From positions 1-17,788 of the forward strand of contig JALXEI010000176.1 of assembly GCA_027069645.1 (NCBI GenBank): DNA of 17,788 nt. The letters run 5' to 3'. A program made the position numbers and the translations under genes. This DNA is from Hyphomicrobiales bacterium. Its GTDB lineage: Bacteria; Pseudomonadota; Alphaproteobacteria; Rhizobiales; JAKIUO01. Below, one piece after another: positions 6,788 to 14,717 of the stretch; position 1 is the first letter of the stretch, and every line of letters starts with the position of its first letter. A model generated the notes under the pieces. It did not search any database, had not been told where the DNA came from, and worked only from the letters and a program-made list of their open reading frames with translations.

Positions 6788-7654
6788 ATGGGATCGCGAT
6801 TTTCAAAGGGCGGGCAGAACAGCGCTCTTTCAAGCTACAGCCAGAATCTGGGCAATGCACTCTCGCACCGTCGCGCCCGAATTGCTGAAAAGGCAGCACG
6901 GGTGGAGGCGGAACAGGCCAGCAGAATGAAATCGGCTTTCATTGCCAATATGAGCCATGAATTGCGCACGCCTCTCAATGCCATTCTCGGCTTCTCAAAA
7001 ATCTTGCAAAAAGCCGGGGAAAACGAGGTCAGACCGGAACAGGTGGTTGAATTTGCCGGTTATATTCATGATGCGGCGGATCACCTTTTATCGGTGGTCA
7101 ATTCCATTCTCAATATCTCCAAGATCGAGAGCGGCACGACCATGCTTGATGTGCAGGATGTATCGATTGGCGAGATTATCGGTTCGGCGATGAAATTTAT
7201 CGAGGTTCGCGCGGCAGAGGCCGAAATTGCCCTCAAGCAGCACTTTGAGCCGGACCTGCCCGTTATTCGAGGTGACCCGGTACGGCTGAAACAGGTATAT
7301 ACCAATCTTTTGTCGAATGCGGTGAAGTTTACCCCCGCCGGGGGATGCGTCTCTGTGGAAGTCAAATCTTTCAAAGGCAACAAGGTGCTGGTCACCGTTG
7401 GCGATACCGGTATTGGCATGGAGCCGGGCGAGATCGAACTTGCCCTTAGTCCCTTCGGTCAGGTGAACAATGAGCTGTCACGCTCCCGGGAAGGTACCGG
7501 GCTGGGACTGGCTATTGCCAGGGGACTCGTCGAGCAACATGGCGGGACTTTGGAAATTTCAAGTGACAAGGGGCGGGGGACAGTTGTCGCGACACTACTG
7601 CCGGTCAGGGTCGAGGATGTAAAAGCCAGGCCATCCGAACAGGTGGCGGCCTGA
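6788..7654 (+). CDS. Soluble sensor-less histidine kinase (HisKA-HATPase_c)
   Basis: A 288-aa histidine kinase with no membrane segment, PAS, GAF or receiver domain. A helical N-terminus (residues 1-48, rich in Ala, Arg and Gln) leads directly into the dimerisation helix FIANMSHELRTPLNAILGF, with the phospho-accepting His at about residue 57. The ATPase domain follows: N box NLLSNAVKF, G1 box GDTGIGM and G2 box GTGLGLA. The H box is of the PleC/DivJ type common in alphaproteobacteria. The ATG at 6788 is used; a TTG two codons earlier is unlikely, and the ribosome site is weak (GACGGA). It is divergent from thiC and 78 bp upstream of the HerA-like gene on the same strand. No response regulator lies in the window. 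Confidence 0.92.
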   Translation: MGSRFSKGGQNSALSSYSQNLGNALSHRRARIAEKAARVEAEQASRMKSAFIANMSHELRTPLNAILGFSKILQKAGENEVRPEQVVEFAGYIHDAADHLLSVVNSILNISKIESGTTMLDVQDVSIGEIIGSAMKFIEVRAAEAEIALKQHFEPDLPVIRGDPVRLKQVYTNLLSNAVKFTPAGGCVSVEVKSFKGNKVLVTVGDTGIGMEPGEIELALSPFGQVNNELSRSREGTGLGLAIARGLVEQHGGTLEISSDKGRGTVVATLLPVRVEDVKARPSEQVAA

Positions 7655-7732
7655 GTAGCGCGGTTTCAGGGCGGTGAATGAACGGCCCTGCAATACAATC
7701 GGAATGACAGGAATTCGGGGAAGTGCACGATC

Positions 7733-9697
7733 ATGGATATGGTAAGGGAAGAAACTCATAATACGATACCGGTTGAAGATGTGACCCGGGGACCGGCTGT
7801 CGGCCGGATCGTCTCGGTGACCGGCTCTCAGGCCATCGCACTTGTTTTTCACCCGCCTGGCGGTGATGAGGAACGCAAGGCGTTGCAACCCGAGATGGGC
7901 ACCCTGCTGAAAGTTGATACGCCCATTTCCGTGGTGTTGTGTCTGGTTTCCGCGCTGAGCGCACCGGCCCCGACAGAACAGGACGGTGAAGAGGAATTGT
8001 GGATTGCCGAAATCGAACTGGTCGGCGAACTGTTCAAGGACGAGAACGGCGTGCCGCAAAACTTCCGGCGTGGTGTCATGGCCTATCCGGGGCTTGGAGA
8101 TCTGATCTACAAATGCTCTCATGAAGAGCTGCAAAAAGCCTATAGCTGGGACAATGAGGAAACCATCACGATTGGCAAGATCCATCAGGATCAGAGCATT
8201 AACGCAATCGTCAAGGTCAATGAAATGCTCGGCAAGCATTTTGCCGTGCTGGGATCAACCGGCACCGGCAAAAGCTGCTCGACGGCGCTTTTGCTGCGGC
8301 AGATTCTCGTCAAGAATCCCGAAGGCCATATTGTGCTGATCGATCCGCATAACGAATATACCAAATGTTTTGGCAATATGGCCGAAGTGATTTCGGTCAA
8401 TGAACTGCAATTGCCATTCTGGTTTCTGACCTTTGAGGAAATTGTCGAGGTTCTGGTCGGCGATCGCAAGGGCAAGGCGCGTGAAATAGAGATTCTGGCC
8501 GATCTTATCCCGATGGCCAAGGCGCGCTATGCAAATGGCAAACGCGGGGCGGGGCGTCTGTCGGTGCGCAACAGTGACAATGCCAATTTCTCGGTTGATG
8601 CCCCTCTGCCTTACCGGATTTCCGATATTATGGATCTGCTCAACGAGCATATGGGCCGCCTGGATATGAAAAACTCCATTGGTCCCTACAAGGCGCTGAA
8701 AGCTCGTATCGAAGCTGTGACCTCGGATGTGCGCTATGCCTTTATGTTCGGCTCAACGACGGTGCAGGATCAGATGGCGGCAATTCTCGGACGCCTGTTC
8801 CGTATTCCGGTCGATGGTCGCCCCATCACCATTATCGAAATGACCGGGCTGCCCAGCGAAGTCATCAATGTTGCGGTATCGGTCATTGCCCGCATGGCCT
8901 TTGACTTTGCTCTCTGGAGCGGGGGCAAGGTGCCGGTGACCATTGTTTGCGAGGAAGCGCATCGCTATATTCCGGCTGACAGCAGTCTGGGCTTTGAGCC
9001 GACAAAGCGCTCGCTGGCCAAAATTGCCAAGGAAGGGCGTAAATACGGCGTGTCTCTGGGGGTTATCTCGCAGCGGCCTTCGGAACTGGATTCGACCATT
9101 CTCTCGCAGTGCAATACACTGTTTGTCATGCGCATGGCCAATGATATCGACCAGAAAATTGTTCTGTCGGCGATTTCCGATGCGGCCAGTTCTCTGCTGG
9201 AATTTTTGCCCTCGCTGGGGACAGGCGAATGTATCGTTTTTGGTGACGGGGTGACTCTGCCGGTGCGCATGCGCTTTGATCGTCTCAAGGAGGAATTTTT
9301 GCCACGCAGTTCAACGGCGAAATTCACCGAGAGCTGGCGCGAGGTGATTGACGACAATACCGATTTCCTTGAAAGTGTGGTGCGCCGCTGGCGTGCTGCG
9401 GGAACACCAACGGGAGACGGATCGGACAGTGACAGACCGGCCCGGGTCCTGCCTCTGGAAGAGACTGTAGCGGCCTCCCGTCCGGTGATGACCGGGGAAA
9501 GGGTTGCCGTCCCGGTGCCGGAAACGCCGGTCCTCCAGGATGTTGATGTGCAACCGGTTGAGACAGAATTGCCTGTGCCCGAACCGGTTGCTGCTGTGCC
9601 TCCTCCTGGCGGGCACAAGGGACCGATTCAGGCGGCCCTTGAGGAAAAACAGCGGATTCGCGAGGCGCTGAGGTCGAAAAGCCGGTTTTTCAAATAG
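7733..9697 (+). CDS. HerA-like/DUF87 family hexameric ATPase
   Basis: A 654-aa P-loop ATPase of the FtsK-HerA superfamily. The N-terminus (about residues 20-120) begins VGRIVSVTGSQAIAL, typical of the HAS-barrel that caps HerA proteins. Walker A is GSTGTGKS at 174-181. Walker B is PVTIVCEEAHRY with acidic residues near 407-408. VISQRPSELD follows, the sensor/arginine region shared by HerA relatives. From about residue 540 the tail is Pro/Val/Glu-rich, then ends in a basic helix (IQAALEEKQRIREALRSK). Such ATPases act as hexameric DNA translocases; archaeal HerA works with the nuclease NurA in end resection. No NurA-like gene is here; the upstream partner is a histidine kinase. GGGGAAG lies 9 nt before the ATG; a second in-frame ATG is at 7739. 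Confidence 0.92.
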   Translation: MDMVREETHNTIPVEDVTRGPAVGRIVSVTGSQAIALVFHPPGGDEERKALQPEMGTLLKVDTPISVVLCLVSALSAPAPTEQDGEEELWIAEIELVGELFKDENGVPQNFRRGVMAYPGLGDLIYKCSHEELQKAYSWDNEETITIGKIHQDQSINAIVKVNEMLGKHFAVLGSTGTGKSCSTALLLRQILVKNPEGHIVLIDPHNEYTKCFGNMAEVISVNELQLPFWFLTFEEIVEVLVGDRKGKAREIEILADLIPMAKARYANGKRGAGRLSVRNSDNANFSVDAPLPYRISDIMDLLNEHMGRLDMKNSIGPYKALKARIEAVTSDVRYAFMFGSTTVQDQMAAILGRLFRIPVDGRPITIIEMTGLPSEVINVAVSVIARMAFDFALWSGGKVPVTIVCEEAHRYIPADSSLGFEPTKRSLAKIAKEGRKYGVSLGVISQRPSELDSTILSQCNTLFVMRMANDIDQKIVLSAISDAASSLLEFLPSLGTGECIVFGDGVTLPVRMRFDRLKEEFLPRSSTAKFTESWREVIDDNTDFLESVVRRWRAAGTPTGDGSDSDRPARVLPLEETVAASRPVMTGERVAVPVPETPVLQDVDVQPVETELPVPEPVAAVPPPGGHKGPIQAALEEKQRIREALRSKSRFFK

Positions 9698-9715
9698 GCC
9701 ATGAGTTTACGGCCT
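9698..9715 (+). repeat. Solo terminus of repeat family B
   Basis: ATGAGTTTACGGCCT at 9701-9715 is identical to the right end of B copy 1 (1681-1695). It lies one codon past the HerA-like stop. No body or opposite end of the element is present, so this is a relic or a solo end. Confidence 0.55.
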
Positions 9716-9751
9716 GATCAACAGCTTGTGTCGTGCTTTGCCGCACGATTG

Positions 9752-9760
9752 TGCTATACT
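9752..9760 (+). promoter_or_regulatory. Possible extended -10 promoter for the thioredoxin-fold gene
   Basis: TGCTATACT combines a TGn extension with a near-consensus -10 hexamer, 53 bp before the ATG at 9814. A convincing -35 hexamer is not seen, which is tolerated for extended -10 promoters. Confidence 0.4.
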
Positions 9761-9813
9761 CCCTGGCAATGACAGTTGAAAATTTATTTGCGTGGTCATG
9801 CAGGGAGCAGAAT

Positions 9814-10446
9814 ATGAATATCACTCGTCGTAAATTGCTGGGCGGTGCCGGGGCGCTGGCACTGGCCGGTGCTGCCGGAACAAGCCGGATTGAAGCCGCA
9901 GAAACAGAGCCCGAGGTCGGGGATGATGGCCTCTATCATCAGGACTGGTTTGTCGAGAGTTTTCTTGATCTGCGCGATGATATAAAGGAAGCAGCTGAAG
10001 CAGGCAAAAATTTTGTGGTGTTGTGGGAGCAACGCGGTTGCCCCTATTGTCGCGAGATGCACCGGGTCAATTTTGCCAATCCGGAAATCCGCGATTATAT
10101 CAAGGCCAATTTCGCCATTTTGCAACTCGATTTGTGGGGGCCGCGCAAGGTCACCGATTTTGACGGCAAGGAGATGGGCGAGCGTGAACTGGCACAGCGC
10201 TGGCGGGTTAATTTTACCCCGACTACGAACTTCTTTCCCGGGGATCCCGGGAAGGTTTTGGGCAAGTCCGGAGACCGGGCCGAGGTGTTTCGCATGCCGG
10301 GCTACTTCAAGCCGTTTCATTTTCTGGCGGCCTATGAATATGTGCGCTCGGGCCGTACCGGCGAACTGCCTTTTCAGCGTTTTGTCCAGGAAAAAGGAGA
10401 CCGGATGCGCAAGGAAGGCAAGAAGGTTGACCTGTGGGGCAAGTAA
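9814..10446 (+). CDS. Tat-exported thioredoxin-fold protein (SoxW-like)
   Basis: A 210-aa protein. It starts MNITRRKLLGGAGALALAGA, a twin-arginine signal peptide (RR at residues 5-6, hydrophobic stretch, Ala-rich cleavage region near residue 30), so it is probably folded or loaded with cofactor in the cytoplasm before export. The thioredoxin-like domain follows, with NFVVLWEQRGCPYCREMHRV carrying CxxC at residues 76 and 79, and the conserved TPTTNFF containing the cis-proline loop. It resembles SoxW-type periplasmic thiol-disulfide proteins. The start at 9814 is chosen because GGGAG lies 6 nt upstream and it yields the Tat signal; an upstream start at 9733 would bury it. No sox or ccd genes are nearby. 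dapF follows after 60 bp. Confidence 0.88.
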   Translation: MNITRRKLLGGAGALALAGAAGTSRIEAAETEPEVGDDGLYHQDWFVESFLDLRDDIKEAAEAGKNFVVLWEQRGCPYCREMHRVNFANPEIRDYIKANFAILQLDLWGPRKVTDFDGKEMGERELAQRWRVNFTPTTNFFPGDPGKVLGKSGDRAEVFRMPGYFKPFHFLAAYEYVRSGRTGELPFQRFVQEKGDRMRKEGKKVDLWGK

Positions 10447-10506
10447 TCGCGTCTCGCCATGCGAACGGGAATTGCATATTTGTGCCACACAGCCTATCAA
10501 GGCAGC

Positions 10507-11379
10507 ATGAGCAATAGCAGCCCCGTACCCTTTTTGAAGATGAACGGTCTTGGCAATGATTTTGTCATTATTGACAATCGACTGCCGGACAGGTCGGCGC
10601 GTCTTGTGGAAATGAATGACCGGATGGTTCGGGCGATTGCCGATCGTGAGACAGGCATCGGCTGTGATCAGCTTATCCTGCTCGAACATTCCGACCGGGC
10701 GGATATCTTCATGATGATCTATAATGCCAAAGGAGGCGAAGTGGATGCCTGTGGCAACGCTACGCGCTGCGTCGGCTGGCTGATCAGTCAGGAAACCGGA
10801 CGCGCCACGAATACTATAGAAACCAATGCCGGGCTGCTTGTGGCAACGGTGCTGCCTTCCGGTGATATATCGGTGGATATGGGCGTCCCGCGTCTCGGGT
10901 GGCAGGACATCCCGCTGGCCGAGGAATTCCATGACACCAGCCAGATTGAATTGCAGATTGGTCCCATAGATGCACCGGTGTTGCACAGCCCCTGTGTGGT
11001 CAATGTCGGCAATCCGCATTGTGTTTTCTGGGTCGATGATCCCGATGCCCATGATCTTGCCCAGGTCGGACCGTTTCTGGAAAATCATATCATGTTCCCC
11101 GAGCGCGCCAATATTACCCTTGCCCGCGTGGATAGCGAAAACGAAATCACCATCCGCGTCTGGGAACGAGGCGCCGGGCTGACAAGGGCCTGTGGAACTG
11201 CTGCCTGCGCAACGATTGTCTGCGCGGTACGTCGTGGCCATACCAAACGCAAGGCCCGCATCAATCTGCCAGGGGGCCCTTTGCAGATGGAATGGCGCGA
11301 AAGCGATGATCACATCATGATGACCGGCGCCATCGAACTGGAATATGCCGGGGAATTTCAACCAGGTGATTTTTTCTGA
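10507..11379 (+). CDS. dapF: Diaminopimelate epimerase DapF
   Basis: DapF interconverts LL- and meso-diaminopimelate by a PLP-independent two-cysteine mechanism, feeding lysine and peptidoglycan synthesis in the cytosol. The 290-aa product shows FLKMNGLGNDFVIID at the N-terminus, DACGNATRCVG with the first catalytic Cys at about 82, NPHCVFWV, and TRACGTAACA with the second Cys at about 229. Both catalytic cysteines are intact. The ATG at 10507 is preferred: AAGG lies 4 nt upstream and the conserved fold starts a few residues later. An ATG at 10459 would add 16 unconserved residues. Repeat A begins 31 bp after the stop. Confidence 0.97.
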   Translation: MSNSSPVPFLKMNGLGNDFVIIDNRLPDRSARLVEMNDRMVRAIADRETGIGCDQLILLEHSDRADIFMMIYNAKGGEVDACGNATRCVGWLISQETGRATNTIETNAGLLVATVLPSGDISVDMGVPRLGWQDIPLAEEFHDTSQIELQIGPIDAPVLHSPCVVNVGNPHCVFWVDDPDAHDLAQVGPFLENHIMFPERANITLARVDSENEITIRVWERGAGLTRACGTAACATIVCAVRRGHTKRKARINLPGGPLQMEWRESDDHIMMTGAIELEYAGEFQPGDFF

Positions 11380-11410
11380 TTGTCAGGGGCGGCTGGTATC
11401 ATCCCGGGGC

Positions 11411-11610
11411 GTATAATACCGGAACGCAAAAAGCCTGGCCTTTGTATTTCGGTCAGGTTCGTAAACGGCATTGCTCCCCGGACAAGCGCAGCGCAGAGCC
11501 GGGGTCCAGGGCTGCAAGTGATATGCTTTTGTTTCTGTTCATTTTTTCAACACACTCCCGTCGATTTGCTCTGGATCCCGGATCAGCGCTATCGCTTGTC
11601 CGGGAAGCGG
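11411..11610. repeat. Repeat family A, copy 2 (uninterrupted)
   Basis: The left outer arm begins GTATAATACCGGAACGCAAA and continues through CTGGCCTTTGTATTTCGGTC. The inner palindrome runs from CCCCGGACAAGCGCAGCGC (11477) to the mirrored CGCTATCGCTTGTCCGGG (about 11588-11605). The inner part matches the copy at 16088-16490 read backwards nearly base for base, for example TCAACACACTCCCGTCGA. Where that copy holds repeat B, this one reads straight through GCAGCCCTGGACCCC, so it is a natural empty site. No right outer arm is evident. This repeat accounts for most of the 301-bp gap between dapF and the DsrE-like gene. Confidence 0.82.
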
Positions 11611-11680
11611 AATATCGAGGCGGGGAGGATACCCAAAGTGACGAAAACATGCGTATTTTCATGCGATTGTCCGGCAGGCT

Positions 11681-12124
11681 TCAGGGTTTGATATAGCTGT
11701 AGCCCTGTTCCTGCAATTCGATCAGGCGCACGACGCCCGAGGGCACCACTTTGGCCTCGCTCAGCAATTTGACCGGTTTTCCGCTCTTTTTGCTCATTTT
11801 GCGGCGGGTATTGCCGCAGGCGGAGAATTTCAGATTCGGTATGGCCAGACTCATGGTTTCGATGCGGTCTGTGACCGGGCTGGTATCGGCGCGCAGCATA
11901 TGCAGCCCGGGACCATAGGCGACAACTTCGACAATGACCTTGTCGCCCTTTGACTTGTAATATTTTGTCAGGTTCTGAATATTGTTGAGGGCGATGTTCA
12001 TGGTTTTTTTGTTGTTATGGTCCACATGAACGGCAATTTTGTGCGTGACCCCTTCTGCAAGGGCGCTCCCCGCAAGTATCACTGAAGACAATATGAAAAC
12101 AGCAAGATATTTAATGATTTTCAT
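11681..12124 (-). CDS. Periplasmic DsrE-family protein
   Basis: A 147-aa protein with a Sec signal peptide (MKIIKYLAVFILSSVILAG, cleavage after SALA near residue 23). The mature part has the DsrE/DsrF-like alpha/beta pattern: HKIAVHVDHNNKKTMNIALN, VIVEVVAYGPGLHMLRAD, and LKFSACGNTRRKMSKKSG with the single conserved Cys in the ACGNT motif, then VVPSGVVRLIELQEQGYSYI. Cytoplasmic DsrE relatives take part in sulfur transfer; these exported single-gene versions have no established role. AAGGA lies 8 nt before the ATG. It is a lone gene on the minus strand, flanked by repeat A downstream. Family assignment is confident, function is not. Confidence 0.88.
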   Translation of the reverse strand: MKIIKYLAVFILSSVILAGSALAEGVTHKIAVHVDHNNKKTMNIALNNIQNLTKYYKSKGDKVIVEVVAYGPGLHMLRADTSPVTDRIETMSLAIPNLKFSACGNTRRKMSKKSGKPVKLLSEAKVVPSGVVRLIELQEQGYSYIKP

Positions 12125-12236
12125 TTTTCAATTCCTTCCCTGTTTTGTTATCCTGAAAGAATAGTTTGCTTTTCTGTTGTCGGCAAGTATAGACGGATAA
12201 ATAAAGCGAAAGGAAGGGCTTTGAATCGGATTCCGG

Positions 12237-12698
12237 CTATTGCTGTTTGAGCAGTGCCGTGCCGGTGATCTGCCAGTGCGCAAGGTCAATCATCACGAGT
12301 TGCAGATCGCCATCGGGCTTTTGCAGTGTCAGGACAAGCCGGTTACCATTGGCGGTGCTGTCAAGCAGCCGTGCATCCCGGGCAATGCGACCTTCAAAAT
12401 ATTTTCGCGCCTGTCGGGCGAGATGTGCGGTGCCGGAAGGGGACACCGTGCCTTGCATATCGGCTTGAGGAACGACAACACCGGCGGGAACGATCGGCGG
12501 AGAGGTCTTGCCGGGTTGCGAAGCGCGCCAGGCAATGATACCAATCAGCAGGGCGAAGCCGGCCACCAGCAGCAGCCCGAGAAATATGACCACATATTTG
12601 AGCAGGCGCGCCTGACGACGGTTCAGCACAGTGCCGGGAATGGGCGCATCTTCATCATCATCGTCAAGCGGTTCAATCCGGTCATGAATGGAGTTCAT
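12237..12698 (-). CDS. Small single-pass membrane protein, divergent from the rluD-type gene
   Basis: A 153-aa protein. An acidic cytoplasmic N-terminus (IEPLDDDDEDAPIPG) and a basic RRQAR patch precede one transmembrane helix, YVVIFLGLLLVAGFALLIGI (about residues 38-58). A Pro-rich linker follows, then a soluble domain ending LQLVMIDLAHWQITGTALLK. Small membrane proteins next to RluA/RluD-type genes are frequent in alphaproteobacteria, some classed as DUF6476; that assignment is a guess from context. ATG 12698 is the plausible start, with AAAGG about 9 nt upstream; a longer frame to 12785 would run deep into the opposite gene. Its start codon directly abuts that of the pseudouridine synthase. 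Confidence 0.78.
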   Translation of the reverse strand: MNSIHDRIEPLDDDDEDAPIPGTVLNRRQARLLKYVVIFLGLLLVAGFALLIGIIAWRASQPGKTSPPIVPAGVVVPQADMQGTVSPSGTAHLARQARKYFEGRIARDARLLDSTANGNRLVLTLQKPDGDLQLVMIDLAHWQITGTALLKQQ

Positions 12699-13715
12699 AT
12701 GGGTTCGCCTTTCGCCCGAAATCACATACTGACTGCCCGGAAAGAGGACGAAAACGAGCGTCTCGACCGCTTTCTGGCCGCTCATATCGAGGGTATGAGT
12801 CGTTCGCGTCTCAAAACCCTGATCAAGGAGGGGCAGGTCAGTTTCAAAGGGGCCACACTAGTCGAGCCGAACCATCGGGTCAAATGCGGCGAGCAGTTCG
12901 CGTTAACAATCCCCGAGGTCGAGGACGCGATTCCCAAAGCCGAGAATATCCCTCTTGATGTGGTCCATGAGGACGAACATCTGATCGTTGTTGACAAACC
13001 GGCGGGCATGGTGGTGCATCCCGCCGCCGGAAACTGGAACCGAACGCTGGTCAATGCGCTGCTGTTTCATTGTGGTGACAGTCTGTCGGGGATCGGCGGC
13101 GTGCGTCGCCCCGGCATCGTGCATCGTCTCGACAAGGAGACCAGCGGCCTGCTGGTAGTGGCCAAGAATGACCGGGCCCATGCGGGGCTGTCGGCGCAAT
13201 TTGCCGATCACGGTCGCACCGGCCCGCTGACGCGCGCCTATCTGGCGCTGGTCTGGGGGGCACCTGCCCGGACAACCGGCACCATCAACGCACCGCTGGC
13301 CCGTTCCCCGCACAATCGTCAGAAAATCGCTGTTGTGTCGGAGAGGCAGGCGGAGCAGGGACGGGGCAAGTTTGCCATTACTCACTATGAGTTGCTGGAA
13401 AAATATTTCGATACGGATGGCATGGTCAGGGTCGGCCTGGTGCGTTGCCGCCTGGAAACCGGGCGCACCCATCAGATCCGGGTGCATATGGCTCATATTC
13501 ATCATCCGCTGCTGGGGGATGATGTTTATGGTGCCGGGTTCAGAGCCAGTGCCCGCAATCTGCCGGAACCTGCCCGCCATGCGCTCACCAGACTGAACCG
13601 CCAGGCGCTGCATGCGGCAGAGCTTGGATTCGCGCATCCGATCACCGGCAGGGAGATGCGTTTCGAGAGCCCCCTGCCGAAAAAGATGCAGCGCCTGATC
13701 GACAATCTGCGTTGA
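12699..13715 (+). CDS. rluD: RluA/RluD-family 23S rRNA pseudouridine synthase
   Basis: A 338-aa protein. The N-terminal S4 RNA-binding domain (about residues 15-75: ERLDRFLAAHIEGMSRSRLK, then LIKEGQVSFKGATL) precedes the RluA catalytic domain. The catalytic motif GIVHRLDKETSGLLVVAKN has Asp at about residue 145, and TGRTHQIRVHMAHIHHPLLG is the second family signature. S4 plus this length points to RluD-type enzymes that modify helix 69 of 23S rRNA, but RluC cannot be excluded by eye. GGAG lies 5 nt before ATG 12699, which fixes the start; the frame extends further upstream but there it lies antisense to the membrane protein. rluD often precedes rpoH in alphaproteobacteria (from memory); rpoH is absent here. 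Confidence 0.92.
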   Translation: MGSPFARNHILTARKEDENERLDRFLAAHIEGMSRSRLKTLIKEGQVSFKGATLVEPNHRVKCGEQFALTIPEVEDAIPKAENIPLDVVHEDEHLIVVDKPAGMVVHPAAGNWNRTLVNALLFHCGDSLSGIGGVRRPGIVHRLDKETSGLLVVAKNDRAHAGLSAQFADHGRTGPLTRAYLALVWGAPARTTGTINAPLARSPHNRQKIAVVSERQAEQGRGKFAITHYELLEKYFDTDGMVRVGLVRCRLETGRTHQIRVHMAHIHHPLLGDDVYGAGFRASARNLPEPARHALTRLNRQALHAAELGFAHPITGREMRFESPLPKKMQRLIDNLR

Positions 13716-13842
13716 ATAATGTCCACACCGTGTCAATCTGTCGGCTCTTCGAACACTTTTCAGCCACAAATCGTTCCTATCCCGCTGGCGTTGTGACGAT
13801 GAAATGCCCGAATTTTTGACGGGACAGGGAGGGAACCCGGCT

Positions 13843-14193
13843 ATGAAAAGTGTAATCGAGGTGTTGAGGCAGGAGCGCGACTATACGATCATATTTGTGA
13901 TTGTCGGCCTTCCCCTGTCCGTTATATCGGGCATGATCTTCGGGGATGCCGTCATGTGGCTGGGGCTTGTCCTGGTTACATTGGCGGTGATTTACAGGTT
14001 GCGGATCAAATGCCCCTATTGCGGGCATCCTGTTCTTGTCAAAAAGCACGACGGTCATATCCGGAGCGGTTACACCTCGCCGGTCATATGGGATTATTGT
14101 CCCGGATGTCATGCCGATCTGACAGTCCCTTTTGATCGCGAGGTTCGTCGTTCTGTTGCAGGTTTGACAAAACAGGCGAGAAAGAATTCGTGA
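13843..14193 (+). CDS. Unknown two-helix membrane protein with zinc ribbon
   Basis: A 116-aa protein not matched to a named family. After a charged N-terminus (MKSVIEVLRQERDY), two hydrophobic segments span about residues 14-32 and 34-52. A cytosolic-type zinc ribbon follows: CPYC at 57/60 and CPGC at 86/89, separated by about 25 residues, enough for a four-cysteine zinc site. The tail is basic (REVRRSVAGLTKQARK). ATG 13843 is chosen because GGAGG lies about 10 nt upstream; an ATG at 13804 is the longer alternative. The GNAT gene begins 7 bp after the stop, so the two are probably co-transcribed. No function is proposed. Confidence 0.75.
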   Translation: MKSVIEVLRQERDYTIIFVIVGLPLSVISGMIFGDAVMWLGLVLVTLAVIYRLRIKCPYCGHPVLVKKHDGHIRSGYTSPVIWDYCPGCHADLTVPFDREVRRSVAGLTKQARKNS

Positions 14194-14200
14194 GGGGAAA

Positions 14201-14677
14201 ATGCAAATTGTCAGGGTGGATTTCGAAGATCCGGTACAGGCCGCCGATTTTATATCACTGATGAGTCAGTATGCACTTGACCCTATGGGGGGCGGCAAGG
14301 ATCTTTCACCAGGAGTCAGGGCAGAATTGCCAGGGGCTCTGGCGCAAAGGCCTGGCTGTGTTTCATTTATCGCCTATGTCGAGGGGCAAGCTGCGGGCCT
14401 GATTACCTGCATGGAGGGTTTCTCAACCTTCTCCTGCAAACCCCTGATGAATATTCATGACGTCATCGTCCGTCCCGAATATCGCGGTCGCAAAATCGCC
14501 GATAAATTGCTCGTGCAGGCCGAGCAGGAAGCCATTGCAAGAGGGTGTTGCAAGCTGACACTGGAAGTTCTGGCAGCCAACAATATAGCGAAAAAAGTAT
14601 ATTCAAAGGCCGGTTTTGCCCCGTATGTTCTTGATCCCGCCTCGGGGCCTGCGGAATTCTGGCAAAAGCCGCTTTAG
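14201..14677 (+). CDS. GNAT-family N-acetyltransferase
   Basis: A 158-aa cytosolic acyltransferase. The central motif A reads HDVIVRPEYRGRKIADKLL, the acetyl-CoA pyrophosphate-binding loop (here RGRKIA in place of the common RGxGxG), followed by the helix VQAEQEAIARGCCKLTLEV and motif B AANNIAKKVYSKAGFAPY. This is the standard GNAT arrangement; the substrate cannot be told. GAGGGG lies just before the ATG with good spacing. It is 7 bp downstream of the zinc-ribbon gene and 40 bp upstream of ilvA on the same strand, so these three may form an operon. Confidence 0.9.
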   Translation: MQIVRVDFEDPVQAADFISLMSQYALDPMGGGKDLSPGVRAELPGALAQRPGCVSFIAYVEGQAAGLITCMEGFSTFSCKPLMNIHDVIVRPEYRGRKIADKLLVQAEQEAIARGCCKLTLEVLAANNIAKKVYSKAGFAPYVLDPASGPAEFWQKPL

Positions 14678-14717
14678 ATACTTGCTGCTACCTGCATTTT
14701 GCGCAATAAGTCACGAC

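Noticed and set aside
7667..7690. CAGGGC…GCCCTG hairpin between the kinase and HerA-like genes
   Set aside because: A 6-bp stem with a 12-nt loop and no T run; not enough to call a terminator or attenuator.
9796..11361. 521-codon open frame antisense to the thioredoxin-fold gene and dapF
   Set aside because: Long, but opposite two genes with clear catalytic motifs and signal sequences; its translation shows no family pattern and has shadow-like composition.
12903..13769. 288-codon minus-strand frame over the rluD-type gene
   Set aside because: Antisense shadow; the plus strand carries the HRLDKETSG catalytic motif.
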